A DNA stretch of 45,811 nucleotides from an uncultured Prevotellaceae bacterium (GCA_900315745.1 ONAG01000046.1:1-45811), one strand, 5' to 3'. Numbered from the stretch's first letter, positions 1-8,018 are shown. Numbers and translations: made by a program. The notes: generated by a model from the sequence alone, not told the origin.

Positions 1-95
1 TATAAAAAAACATGATCTTTTTATCTATTTTTATTTGTTTTTATCTATTTTTCTTTCGGCGCCAACGGCGCAACTTCTTATACCGAACTCACGTT
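1..95 (+). mobile_element. MITE-like palindromic element, copy 1 (partial at window edge)
   Basis: This is the right part of a repeat that also occurs complete at 2184-2348 and, inverted, at 43080-43251. It shows the AT-rich core, a short GC hairpin (GCGCC-AAC-GGCGC) and the right terminal repeat TTATACCGAACTCACGTT. The left end lies outside the window. It carries no gene. The terminal inverted repeats and lack of coding capacity fit a miniature inverted-repeat element, but the mobilising enzyme is not visible here. Confidence 0.7.
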
Positions 96-145
96 AAAAA
101 GGTAATTTTAGTAAATGGTAATTTTAGTAAATTTGTACTTCACTT
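96..145 (+). repeat. ~50-bp direct repeat, left copy
   Basis: Contains two tandem copies of GGTAATTTTAGTAAAT followed by a short TTCACTT-ending tail. A close copy lies at 2046-2098, so the pair brackets the ATPase gene and the small minus-strand gene. Either end also abuts or lies near a copy of the MITE-like element. Confidence 0.65.
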
Positions 146-200
146 GGCGGCAGGTTCTGATAAGGGCATCAAGAAGGGTGCAGGTGAGGTGGCTGTTTAT

Positions 201-256
201 CATTTCGGTATTTTTGGATATTTGCAGTAAGAACATTTCGGTATTTTTGGATATTT
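201..256 (+). repeat. 33-bp-period direct repeat upstream of the ATPase gene
   Basis: A 23-bp word beginning CATTTCGGTATTTTTGGA occurs at 201-223 and again at 234-256. It lies just upstream of the -7 box of the ATPase gene, so it could be an operator or binding site. The sequence shows only the repeat; the role is inference. Confidence 0.6.
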
Positions 257-268
257 TCGGCAAAAACA

Positions 269-300
269 TTTGCGTAAGTTGAAGAAATAGATTAGATTTG
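269..300 (+). promoter_or_regulatory. Promoter of the DUF4143 ATPase gene
   Basis: TAGATTTG at 293-300 matches the Bacteroidota -7 consensus TAnnTTTG, with a TTTG at 269-272 about 20 bp upstream as a possible -33 element. The ATG at 327 lies 26 bp downstream. Confidence 0.55.
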
Positions 301-326
301 CACCGAAATCAAATCAGTTATTTTAG

Positions 327-1661
327 ATGATGGAGAAAATATTCAAGCGTAAATTGTATGACAGACTTCTCGAATGGAAGCGTGTTCAGAATGGCAAGAC
401 GGCTATTCTGGTGGAAGGTGCTCGTCGTGTTGGCAAATCAACTCTTGTCGAATTGTTTGCAAAAAACGAGTACGAGTCATACATACTCATTGATTTTAAT
501 GAGGCTTCTGCTGAAGTAAAGTCGTTGTTCAACGACCTGATGGACATGGATTTCATCTTTCTGCAACTTCAAACCATTTATAAGGTAGTTCTGAAAAAGC
601 GTAAATCGGTGATCATTTTCGATGAGGTGCAGAATTGTCCCCTTGCCCGTCAAGCCATCAAATATCTGGTTAAAGACGGTCGCTATGATTATATAGAGAC
701 TGGTTCGCTCATCAGCATCAAAAAGAACACAAAGAATATTACACTTCCCAGTGAAGAAGAACGTGTCACACTTTATCCGATGGATTATGAGGAGTTCCGA
801 TGGGCTATGGGTGATGATGCCACAGCCCCCTTGCTTCGCACTTTCTACGAGAAGAGAATGCCCCTTGTTCAAGCGCACCGTCATGCGATTCGCGATTTCC
901 GGCTTTATATGCTGGTGGGAGGGATGCCACAGGCTGTCAATGCTTATCTTGAGACGAATAATTTCAGCATGGTTGATTTGGCGAAACGTGGTATTATTCA
1001 GATTTATTTGGATGACTTCCAGAAACTTGACCCGACAGGACGTTTGGAAACGCTCTTCAAGGAGATTCCTTCCCAGTTGAGCCAGACAAATAATCGGTAT
1101 AAACCGTATGCGGTGCTGGGTGATGTGGATGAAGACAAGTTGATGGAGTTGATGAAAAATCTTGAAGACAGCAAGACGACGCTTTTTTCCTATCATACAA
1201 ATGACCCCAATGTGGGCATGTCGCTGACAAAAGACATTGGCAAGTACAAAATCTTTTGTGCAGATACAGGGCTGTTTGTTACATTAGCCTTTTGGGATAA
1301 AGACCGCACGGAGAATGTGATCTATCAGAAACTGCTGAATGACAAACTCAGCACTAATCTTGGTTATGTGTATGAGAACATGATAGCACAGATGCTTACG
1401 GCATCAGGTAACAAACTCTTCTATTACACATGGCCAAAGGATGAGACCCACAACTACGAGATTGACTTCTTGCTCTCACGTGGTGCCAAACTTCACCCCA
1501 TAGAAGTGAAGTCATCTGGATACAACACCCATAAGTCGCTTGATGCGTTCTGCGAAAAGTTCTCTCATATCGTGGAAAGACGTTATTTGATTTATACAAA
1601 GGATTTGAAAAAAGACAAAGAAACGCTTCTTCTTCCAGTTTATATGACACAATTTCTGTAA
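327..1661 (+). CDS. AAA family ATPase with DUF4143 C-terminal domain
   Basis: A 444-residue cytoplasmic P-loop ATPase of the AAA_14/DUF4143 type, common in anaerobes and of poorly known function. Walker A is GARRVGKST at residues 31-39, and Walker B is near residues 94-105 (VIIFDEVQN). The C-terminal third has the restriction-endonuclease-like segment usual in this family (EIDFLL followed by PIEVKSS). Length is normal. Two ATGs stand in tandem at 327 and 330 and either may start the protein. The gene stands alone behind its own promoter and a 33-bp repeat, inside a repeat-bounded accessory patch. These genes are often mobile or variably present; a role in defence or toxin control is possible but not shown. 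Confidence 0.88.
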   Translation: MMEKIFKRKLYDRLLEWKRVQNGKTAILVEGARRVGKSTLVELFAKNEYESYILIDFNEASAEVKSLFNDLMDMDFIFLQLQTIYKVVLKKRKSVIIFDEVQNCPLARQAIKYLVKDGRYDYIETGSLISIKKNTKNITLPSEEERVTLYPMDYEEFRWAMGDDATAPLLRTFYEKRMPLVQAHRHAIRDFRLYMLVGGMPQAVNAYLETNNFSMVDLAKRGIIQIYLDDFQKLDPTGRLETLFKEIPSQLSQTNNRYKPYAVLGDVDEDKLMELMKNLEDSKTTLFSYHTNDPNVGMSLTKDIGKYKIFCADTGLFVTLAFWDKDRTENVIYQKLLNDKLSTNLGYVYENMIAQMLTASGNKLFYYTWPKDETHNYEIDFLLSRGAKLHPIEVKSSGYNTHKSLDAFCEKFSHIVERRYLIYTKDLKKDKETLLLPVYMTQFL

Positions 1662-1744
1662 GTCTGGGGTGCCCCACTTGCATATCGATTAAAACATGCC
1701 CCCCCCACAAACGGTGAGGCTTGCAGGGGTCTGTACTACTATAT
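1662..1744. other. Short convergent spacer with a C8 tract
   Basis: The spacer between the ATPase gene and the convergent small gene contains the palindrome TGGGGTGCCCCA and a run of eight C at 1699-1706. No clear intrinsic terminator with a T-run is seen. Confidence 0.4.
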
Positions 1745-1969
1745 TCATTCGGTTGCCAAACTCCCTTGTTTTATTTCCTTATCAAGATAGCCATAGATGT
1801 AGGCAGGACTTTGGAAATACAGCCCAGTCTTGGGGTCTTTCAGTTTGGCGTATGTCTCCGAATTGTAGAGAATGTCCATCGCCTCGGAAGGGGCAATCTG
1901 GTATTCCTCAGACAGCATGACAATGAGGTCTCTTGCTGTGCATTCGTTCATATAATCAATCTCGCTCAT
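1745..1969 (-). CDS. Small protein, DUF3791-like (tentative)
   Basis: A 74-residue soluble acidic protein, MSEIDYMNECTARDLIVMLS at its N-terminus. The middle (EAMDILYNSETYAKL...TGLYFQSPAYIYGYL) resembles the small DUF3791-type proteins that accompany DUF3990 genes in Bacteroidales, but no DUF3990 partner is present, so it may be an orphan of such a cassette. A canonical -7 box (TATCTTTG on the minus strand, 2005-2012) lies 36 bp upstream of the ATG, supporting a real transcript. It converges with the ATPase gene. The family assignment is from memory of related sequences and is uncertain. Confidence 0.6.
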   Translation of the reverse strand: MSEIDYMNECTARDLIVMLSEEYQIAPSEAMDILYNSETYAKLKDPKTGLYFQSPAYIYGYLDKEIKQGSLATE

Positions 1970-2004
1970 ATCTGTCGTAGTAATTTAATGGCTTTTTCCG
2001 TTTG

Positions 2005-2012
2005 CAAAGATA
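2005..2012 (-). promoter_or_regulatory. -7 box TATCTTTG for the small minus-strand gene
   Basis: Exact match to TAnnTTTG read on the minus strand, 36 bp before the ATG at 1969. Confidence 0.6.
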
Positions 2013-2045
2013 CGACTTTCTCCACCACTCCTCCAGATTTTTTGG

Positions 2046-2098
2046 CAAAAAAGGTAATTTTAGTAAATGGTAATTTTAGTGAATTTAGGGTTCACTTG
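2046..2098 (+). repeat. ~50-bp direct repeat, right copy
   Basis: Second copy of the repeat at 96-145, in the same orientation, with the same doubled GGTAATTTTAGTAAAT core and a TTCACTTG tail. The rest of 2099-2183 holds nothing I recognise. Confidence 0.65.
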
Positions 2099-2183
2099 CA
2101 TAATTCTGTGTGTGGATTTGAATAAATCCTATAAATCTGCTGAATCAGCTTAATCATCCCAAAGGGATATGTCTTTATAAAAC

Positions 2184-2348
2184 AACGTCAGTTCGGTATA
2201 AAAGAAAGTGCTTTATTGCGGCAAGCCGCCGAAAGAAAAATATAAAAAAACAGGTGAAAATATAAAAAAACATGATCTTTTTATCTATTTTTATTTGTTT
2301 TTATCTATTTCGGCGCCAACGGCGCAACCTCTTATATCGAACTCACGT
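2184..2348 (+). mobile_element. MITE-like palindromic element, copy 2 (complete)
   Basis: Begins AACGTCAGTTCGGTATAA and ends TTATATCGAACTCACGT, forming imperfect terminal inverted repeats. Inside each end is a GC-rich mini-hairpin (GCGGC-AA-GCCGC on the left, GCGCC-AAC-GGCGC on the right). The core is AT-rich with a repeated AAATATAAAAAAACA word. It ends five bases before the porin stop codon, so its hairpins may also end or stabilise the porin transcript. No coding capacity and no obvious target-site duplication. Confidence 0.72.
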
Positions 2349-2353
2349 GTTCT

Positions 2354-3547
2354 TTAGAATCTGACGTACAGTTCCGCCCAGAGTTCGTTGTAGTCTTTGT
2401 GTTCGAGGTTGCGGTTGTGGACGTGGTTGTACTGCAACTGCATCATGAGGTTCTTGTGAATCTGGAAGTTGGGGATGATGCTGTAGATGGTCTTGGTGCT
2501 GTCCCATGTCTTGTCGGCACGGTAGGCATCGTATTTGCCATAGATTTTGAGCCAAGGAGTGCAAGGAACGCCCACGGTGGCATACCAACCGTCTGCCTTT
2601 CCTTCGCCCTGATAGTTGGCGAGCAAGCCTTGTGCATGGGCATATTCGAAACGTGCTGTCCAGTCGTTGTGCTCATACTTCACAGAGGCTGCCCAGCGGT
2701 TGCGATCCACTTCGGTGCCATCGGCGAGCACATAGTCGCCTGTCCATCCGGAGATGCCGATGAAGAGGTCTTTGACTGGTTGCACCTGCAGGGAACCGAT
2801 GAAATCCTTGCGTCCATTCTTGTCGCCGGTGTTGATGCCCTGTCCGTTCATCACCTGAAGCTGGTAGTGGATGAAGCGGTGACCGTCGTTCTTGGCGGGG
2901 AAGAGGTCGCCCTGCAACTGCAAACCCTGATCGCGACCACCATTGCCGACATTGCCGTCCTTGTCGCTGATGCCTGCCAGCTGGTTGGAAATCTGCGAGT
3001 AGTCACCTGCACCTACATCCCAAGGGTTGTAGGGGTTTTCGAAGAGGAAGGCACGCTTGTACTGACCTACCTTGACGGCGAGTTCCTTCCAATGCGACCA
3101 CTCCACGAAGTAGTCTTTCATGTGGAAGGTGGAGTTGTTCACCTGTGCCTGCAGACGATACTTGAAATCGCCAAGAATGGTGCCGTCCACATACAGACGG
3201 ATGAGTCGCTGGCTGAACCCTGCACCACCTTTCGCTCCGTCTTGGTCGCTATAGGCGTATTTGCCAATGAAGTAGCCACCGAACTTGGGTGCAGAGGCAA
3301 AGTCGGTCAACTTTCTGCTCAACTGAGGCTTTGCATCAGCAGGAGCAGCGCCCTGAAAAGCATCGGAAAGGCTGTTGTTCACAAGGTCGGTGATGAAGCC
3401 AGCACCAGGGGTGCCGTTGGGTTCAAACTCACTCACCTCAATTCTCTCTTCGGCAGGCACGCTGAGTTCCTGCGCTTCGTCATTTTCTGCCCACATAGGC
3501 ATTGTGGCAAGCGTTGCCACAAAAACAGTAGATAAAAATCTTTTCAT
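2354..3547 (-). CDS. Phosphate-selective porin O/P-type outer-membrane protein
   Basis: A 397-residue outer-membrane beta-barrel with a cleavable signal peptide (residues 1-20, ending MWA). From about residue 90 the alternating hydrophobic strands and phrases such as GGYFIGKYAY, FSQRLIRLYVDGTILGDFKY and KVGQYKRAFLFENPY are typical of the porin O/P family. The chain ends in an aromatic Phe (ELYVRF), as expected for insertion by the BAM machinery. Between the signal and the barrel is a ~60-residue linker. The family name implies phosphate, but substrate is not predictable. A weak -7 box (TAAGCTTG, 3577-3584) lies upstream. The gene is monocistronic, bounded by a MITE and a heptad-repeat region. 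Confidence 0.88.
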   Translation of the reverse strand: MKRFLSTVFVATLATMPMWAENDEAQELSVPAEERIEVSEFEPNGTPGAGFITDLVNNSLSDAFQGAAPADAKPQLSRKLTDFASAPKFGGYFIGKYAYSDQDGAKGGAGFSQRLIRLYVDGTILGDFKYRLQAQVNNSTFHMKDYFVEWSHWKELAVKVGQYKRAFLFENPYNPWDVGAGDYSQISNQLAGISDKDGNVGNGGRDQGLQLQGDLFPAKNDGHRFIHYQLQVMNGQGINTGDKNGRKDFIGSLQVQPVKDLFIGISGWTGDYVLADGTEVDRNRWAASVKYEHNDWTARFEYAHAQGLLANYQGEGKADGWYATVGVPCTPWLKIYGKYDAYRADKTWDSTKTIYSIIPNFQIHKNLMMQLQYNHVHNRNLEHKDYNELWAELYVRF

Positions 3548-3590
3548 ATATTTTATATTAATAAATTAAAGTTTCGCAAGCTTAACTGAG

Positions 3591-3788
3591 TTGACAATTG
3601 ACAATTGACAGTTGACAATTGACAGTTGACAGTTGACAATTGAGGGTTTAGAGTTTAGGGTTTAGAGATTCAATTCCTCATTCCTCATTCCTAATTCCTA
3701 ATTTTCATCGTCCATCATCCATCGTACATCTTCCATCATCCATCATCCATCTTCCATCGTACATCGTACATCGTTCATTCCTCATTCC
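3591..3788. repeat. Compound heptad-repeat array A
   Basis: About 200 bp read almost without a break in 7-bp steps: seven TTGACAA/TTGACAG units, then TTTAGAG/TTTAGGG units, then TTCCTCA/TTCCTAA units, then eleven or so units of the form TCNTNCA (TCATCCA, TCGTACA, TCTTCCA). It fills the space between the porin promoter region and the dcuB stop codon. The same unit families occur in the same order at 34311-34461. Confidence 0.85.
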
Positions 3789-3798
3789 GAAACTTGAG

Positions 3799-5175
3799 TT
3801 AATAAAATACAGCTGTAATGATTGACCCCACGATGGTGCTGACGATGACGCTGACGAGACCTGGCATCATAAACGAGTGGTTGAGCAGGTACTTGCCTAT
3901 CACCGTGGTGCCTGAACGGTCAAAGTTCACGGTTGCAATGTCAGAGGGGTAACATGGGATGAAGAAATAACCATAGACGGAGGGGAGCACACCGAGCAAT
4001 ACAGGACCAGGAATGCCCAGCGAGTAAGCCAACGGCAACATCGCCACCACCACAGCCCCTTGGCTGTTGATGAGCATTGACACGGCGAAGAAGGCTATGG
4101 AAATTGCCCAAGGATAGTGTGACACAATGCCTGCCAATCCATCCTCCATCTCGGGGAGATAGTTGCTGAAATAGGTGTCGGCAAGCCATGCGATGCCGTA
4201 AATAGCCACAACAGCCACCATACCCGACTGCCACACAGGTCCTGCCACCGCTTTCTTCGGATTTGCTTTGGCAAAGATAATCATGATGGCGGCTGCAGTA
4301 ATCATGACAATCTGAATGATGATGTTCATACCGAGGGGCTTCATCACAGGATTGCCCGCATCATCCCAAACACCTGAATCAACCATAGGACGAATGTCAC
4401 AACCCATCATCTGGAAAACCGAAAACAACACGATGACCACCAAAGCACCGAGGAAGATGAACACGGAACGCTTGGCGTTTTTATCCATCTCCTGATTGAG
4501 CAGCGAAGCAGTTTCTCCATACATGTATTCCTTCATCTTAGGGTCAGCCAGACGTGCCTGAAACACAGGGTCTTTGTCAAGGTCTTTGCCACGCTTGTAA
4601 GAGCAAAGAGCAGCAGCAAGAAGCCCGCACAAAGAGGCAGGAATGGTCACGGCAATCACTTGCACATTGTTGACCTCAAAACCTGCTTCGTTGCTGATAA
4701 TCACAAACGAAGCAACGGCGGCAGCGATGGGTGAGCAAGTGATGCCCAACTGCGAAGCGACGGAAGCAACACCACATGGACGTTCAGGACGAACGCCTTC
4801 CTTCAAGGCTATGTCACAAATGATAGGCATGAACGTGTAAACCACGTGTCCTGTTCCCACAAGCACCGTGAGGAAGAACGTACACAACGGAGCCAGAAAG
4901 GTGATTTGTGCCGGATGTTTCCGTAGCTGCTTCTCCGCCAACTGGATGAGCCAATCCATACCACCTGCTGCCTGCATGATGCCTGCGCAGGTCACAGCGG
5001 CAATAATGATGTAAATCACATCGGTGGGAGGGTTACCCGGCTGCATACCGAAACCCAACACCAAAATGGCAAGACCGATGCCCGAAATGGCACCCAATGC
5101 CAAACTGCCGTAGCGTGTGCCCACATAGAGAGAACCAAACACGACGAGCAGCTGCAAAATCATGACAAAGTCCAC
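3799..5175 (-). CDS. dcuB: Anaerobic C4-dicarboxylate transporter, DcuA/DcuB family
   Basis: An inner-membrane protein of up to 458 residues with about 10-12 hydrophobic segments. It matches the Dcu family: an early GTRYGSLALGAISGIGLAIL, then QPGNPPTDVI, GTGHVVYTFMPII and FIPCYPSDIATVNFDRSGTT near the C-terminus. Family members exchange fumarate, succinate, malate or aspartate during anaerobic growth, which suits a succinate-forming Bacteroidales. The longest frame starts at GTG (5175); an internal ATG at 5163 also gives a protein aligned with the usual Dcu start, so the start is open between these two. The promoter TACCTTTG (minus, 5208-5215) faces the divergent MFS-like gene. Confidence 0.9.
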   Translation of the reverse strand: MDFVMILQLLVVFGSLYVGTRYGSLALGAISGIGLAILVLGFGMQPGNPPTDVIYIIIAAVTCAGIMQAAGGMDWLIQLAEKQLRKHPAQITFLAPLCTFFLTVLVGTGHVVYTFMPIICDIALKEGVRPERPCGVASVASQLGITCSPIAAAVASFVIISNEAGFEVNNVQVIAVTIPASLCGLLAAALCSYKRGKDLDKDPVFQARLADPKMKEYMYGETASLLNQEMDKNAKRSVFIFLGALVVIVLFSVFQMMGCDIRPMVDSGVWDDAGNPVMKPLGMNIIIQIVMITAAAIMIIFAKANPKKAVAGPVWQSGMVAVVAIYGIAWLADTYFSNYLPEMEDGLAGIVSHYPWAISIAFFAVSMLINSQGAVVVAMLPLAYSLGIPGPVLLGVLPSVYGYFFIPCYPSDIATVNFDRSGTTVIGKYLLNHSFMMPGLVSVIVSTIVGSIITAVFY

Positions 5176-5207
5176 AAGAATTAGTTTTTTATGTTGAAAA
5201 CAATGGG

Positions 5208-5352
5208 CAAAGGTACGAAATAATTGAGAATTGACAATTGAGAATTGATAATTTTACCATTCAGTTGCTTTTCCCGTCACAAAAAAATACACCCAAACCA
5301 TTAATTCTCAATTGTCAATTATCAATTATCAATTAAAAAAATCTTATCTTTG
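5208..5352. promoter_or_regulatory. Divergent promoter island with inverted heptad arms (dcuB / MFS-like)
   Basis: TACCTTTG for dcuB (minus, 5208-5215) and TATCTTTG for the plus-strand operon (5345-5352) face outward. The space between is filled by ATTGACA/ATTGAGA heptads at 5222-5255 and their inverse, TCAATTG/TCAATTA heptads, at 5301-5335, with about 45 bp of unique sequence in the middle. The two arms could pair as a cruciform or hairpin. Confidence 0.7.
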
Positions 5353-5371
5353 CAAGCAAAATAGAACAGAA

Positions 5372-6367
5372 ATGTCACAACCCAGCCAACAAGTGTGTGT
5401 GAAACTGACGGGGGTGAGTGCGCTGATGCATTTCCTCGTCGATGGCCTGTGCATCTGTTGCCTGCACCTCACGACAACAGGCACCACAAACATCGTGATG
5501 ACCTACGTGACCTACAATGTGTTGGCATTCCTCACACAGCCTCTCACTGGCTGGTGGGCAGACAGGATGAAGCAGCGGCACTGGCTGCTGATAGGGTCGG
5601 TGGTGGTGCTGACATTTGCGGTGCTGACGGCATCTGCAATGACCGACAGCGGATGGCAGACGATGGGTTACGGGGTGCCCATCACCTCTGTTCTGCTCGG
5701 AATGGGCAACTCGATCTTTCACGTATGGGGTGGCAAGCAAGTGGCTGTCCACACGGGGAACGACATCCGTTCGTTGGGTGTGTTTGTTTCCACAGGCGCT
5801 TTCGGATTGGCTGTCGGAGCGGTGTTTGCCTCGTGGCTGCTGCTGTATGTGTTCCTGTTGGCGATGGGTGTGTTGGCAATGAAGGCTCTCCCCATTCCCT
5901 CTTTGGAGGGAGAAGGTGGAATCTCCACTCATGAGGACACGAACAACCAGGGCAACGACTCCTTCATTTCAGGGAAGGTGACAGGCGTGTTCCTTCTCCT
6001 TCTCATCATGCTGATGGTGGCAGGACGCTCCTTTGCAGGGGAGGCATTCACGACGGGTGTCACAAAAGGCGCTATGCTCATCTTGGTGTTGGGAGGCGTG
6101 TCGATGTTGGGAAAGATGGCTGGTGGATGGATTGCCCAAAGCATGGGAATATGGAAAGCATTGCTATTCTTGGTGGCGGGCACCGTTCTCTGCTTCTTCG
6201 GCAAAGACCTACACATCGCCGTAATGCTCACGGGGCTTTTCCTCATCAACTGCACGATGCCTATCACGCTCTATTGGGCAAACGTACTGCTAAAAGGATA
6301 TGAGGGATTGGCATTCGGACTTTTGGCGGCAGCATTGATACCCGGGTATCTGCTCGCCACATTCTAA
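5372..6367 (+). CDS. Multi-pass membrane protein, MFS-like transporter
   Basis: A 331-residue integral membrane protein with about ten hydrophobic segments and the layout of a small MFS permease: two bundles separated by a hydrophilic loop near residues 175-200. The loop after TM2-3 (GWWADRMKQRHW) resembles the MFS signature loop. Substrate unknown. The open frame extends upstream to 5312, but the -7 box TATCTTTG at 5345-5352 lies inside that extension, so the ATG at 5372 is the likely start. It is the first gene of a co-directional group with 6388 and 6820. The central loop contains a palindromic insert-like segment (see findings). Confidence 0.7.
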   Translation: MSQPSQQVCVKLTGVSALMHFLVDGLCICCLHLTTTGTTNIVMTYVTYNVLAFLTQPLTGWWADRMKQRHWLLIGSVVVLTFAVLTASAMTDSGWQTMGYGVPITSVLLGMGNSIFHVWGGKQVAVHTGNDIRSLGVFVSTGAFGLAVGAVFASWLLLYVFLLAMGVLAMKALPIPSLEGEGGISTHEDTNNQGNDSFISGKVTGVFLLLLIMLMVAGRSFAGEAFTTGVTKGAMLILVLGGVSMLGKMAGGWIAQSMGIWKALLFLVAGTVLCFFGKDLHIAVMLTGLFLINCTMPITLYWANVLLKGYEGLAFGLLAAALIPGYLLATF

Positions 6368-6387
6368 CAAGAAAAAAAGACGGTAAC

Positions 6388-6789
6388 ATGTTCCATCTCT
6401 TAGACATAGCCCGCCCCTTGTCGTTCCCTCTGGAAGCAGACAACGAAATGGTGATGCAACTGCTCGCCGCACTCATCCTCACCATCCTCATCGAATATGG
6501 GGTGTTGTGGATGTTGCTGGAGAGACGGAAGAAGGTGCTGCTCTCGTCCATTGCCGTCAACGTGTTGACCAACGTGCCGCTGAACCTTTATGTCATGCTG
6601 GTGAATGACAGCATGGGTGACATCCTCATTGGCGAGGCAGTGGTATTCCTTGTGGAAGCCCTGTGGTATTGGTTCTTCACTCAAAACCTCAAACAGGCAG
6701 CCATCTACAGCTTCCTGTGCAATGCCATCAGCTTCCTCATCGGATTGCTCCTGTCGTACGCCTATGTTTTCATGGCAGATTATCTTTAA
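6388..6789 (+). CDS. Small integral membrane protein, N-terminal MFHLLDIA motif
   Basis: A 133-residue protein with about four hydrophobic helices (residues ~22-44, 50-70, 80-95, 105-128), otherwise unrecognised. It starts 20 bp after the MFS-like gene, so it is probably co-transcribed. Its first ten residues, MFHLLDIARP, closely match the start of the next gene (MFIHLLDIAWP), although the rest of the two proteins differs. It probably sits in the inner membrane. Function unknown. Confidence 0.7.
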   Translation: MFHLLDIARPLSFPLEADNEMVMQLLAALILTILIEYGVLWMLLERRKKVLLSSIAVNVLTNVPLNLYVMLVNDSMGDILIGEAVVFLVEALWYWFFTQNLKQAAIYSFLCNAISFLIGLLLSYAYVFMADYL

Positions 6790-6819
6790 TTATATATAAA
6801 CAGCTAAACATTGACGCTT

Positions 6820-7161
6820 ATGTTTATTCATCTTTTAGACATTGCATGGCCTGGTTCACGCAGACCTATTCGTCCGGACATCATCATTAAGCCGGACACC
6901 GTCGCAAAACCCGTAAAGGACTCTGTGACCGCTCCCTCTGCATCGGATTCCATCATTCCACAGGACATCATTGACTCATGCAAGGAAAATGTGATTGACA
7001 CTCTCCATTCTGCTGTGAACTGGTTGAACGGGGGTGCTGATGGCAGCAGCCACTCCACCCTGCTGTGGACAAGCCTCATCGCATTAGCAACACTGTCATT
7101 GTGCTTCTACGGTGTTTGGAGCTATCGCCGTCAACTGCAAAACAAGAAGAGGCTGGTTTAA
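6820..7161 (+). CDS. Small single-pass membrane protein, N-terminal MFIHLLDIA motif
   Basis: A 113-residue protein: a conserved-looking N-terminus (MFIHLLDIAWPG), a Pro/Ser/Asp-rich low-complexity stretch to about residue 75, one transmembrane helix near residues 80-100 (LLWTSLIALATLSLCFYGVW) and a basic cytoplasmic tail (RRQLQNKKR). An in-frame TTG at 6811 precedes the ATG, but the ATG at 6820 is chosen because it matches the start of the neighbouring 6388 gene. The stop codon shares the TTAA palindrome with the stop of the convergent patatin gene. Function unknown. Confidence 0.65.
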   Translation: MFIHLLDIAWPGSRRPIRPDIIIKPDTVAKPVKDSVTAPSASDSIIPQDIIDSCKENVIDTLHSAVNWLNGGADGSSHSTLLWTSLIALATLSLCFYGVWSYRRQLQNKKRLV

Positions 7162-8000
7162 TTCCTCAGCCTCTTCTTCAGTTTCTTCAATTGTTTCAGC
7201 GATGCTTTGCCGGCTTTCTCGCCTAAGGCTATCATCTCGGCTATTTTGGCAGGCATGAAATCTTCTGCACCATAGCCTTTCAGTTTAGGATTGATGTAGA
7301 TGTCGGCATCTTGACAATTACGCAGATACTTCTTCAAATCTGGACGCAAAAGCGACAGGAGGGAAAATGTGTCGTTTTCGTGTTTGTTGACGGTCAAATC
7401 AACGGCTATCACATAGTCGGCACCCATCTCCCTTGCCACATCCACTGGCAAGTTGTTGAGCACACCGCCATCCACCAGCCGCATGTTTCCCATCTTCACA
7501 GGCTTGAACACCACCGGAATTGCCATACTGGCACGCATTGCCTGCGCCAAATTCCCCTCTTTCAGCACCACCTCCCTTATTCCATTCAAATCCACCGCCA
7601 CACAGCGGAAAGGAATCTTAAGCGAATCGAACACCATCTCCCTGCCCGTCAAATCTCTCAGTGTCCTCACGATGCTGTCGCCCATAAGCGAACCCGTGAA
7701 GAGATCTGCCCATGCACGTGTGCGGAACAACGAATCGAGCTGTTCACTTGTCTGCCCCATCGCATACAATCCTCCCACGATGGAACCGATGCTGGTGCCC
7801 ACCACCATATCAATCGGCACACCCGACTTCTCCACATATTTCAACACGCCCACTGCGGAAGCACCTTTCGCACCTCCACCACCCAACACCAATGCCACTT
7901 TGGGACGGACTTCTCTCTCATCAGCAGAAAGTTTTGTCTCCTGTGCTATCACCGCTCCACATACAGACAGCAACAGAACGAAAATGAGCCATTTCCTCAT
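7158..8000 (-). CDS. Patatin-like phospholipase with signal peptide
   Basis: A 280-residue serine acyl hydrolase predicted to be exported (signal peptide ~1-19, MRKWLIFVLLLSVCGAVIAQ). It has all patatin landmarks: oxyanion loop GGGGAKG, nucleophile elbow GTSIG, and the catalytic Asp in DGG (RLVDGGVLNNLP), so it should be active on lipid acyl esters. The frame continues upstream to a TTG at 8021, but that codon is inside the -7 box (TATCTTTG on the minus strand, 8019-8026), so the ATG at 8000, preceded by AAAAGGAAAA, is the start. It is divergent from a second patatin gene at 8112 and convergent with the 6820 gene. It lacks the C-terminal barrel of type V autotransporter patatins. Confidence 0.9.
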   Translation of the reverse strand: MRKWLIFVLLLSVCGAVIAQETKLSADEREVRPKVALVLGGGGAKGASAVGVLKYVEKSGVPIDMVVGTSIGSIVGGLYAMGQTSEQLDSLFRTRAWADLFTGSLMGDSIVRTLRDLTGREMVFDSLKIPFRCVAVDLNGIREVVLKEGNLAQAMRASMAIPVVFKPVKMGNMRLVDGGVLNNLPVDVAREMGADYVIAVDLTVNKHENDTFSLLSLLRPDLKKYLRNCQDADIYINPKLKGYGAEDFMPAKIAEMIALGEKAGKASLKQLKKLKKRLRN

Positions 8001-8018
8001 ATTTTCCTTTTTTGTCTG

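Noticed and set aside
12-230. 72-codon open frame at the window start
   Set aside because: It runs across the MITE end and the direct repeat; composition and repeats show it is not a gene.
2399-3535. Long plus-strand open frame opposite the porin gene
   Set aside because: It mirrors the codon pattern of the porin on the other strand, has no promoter or signal, and its translation is not protein-like in composition.
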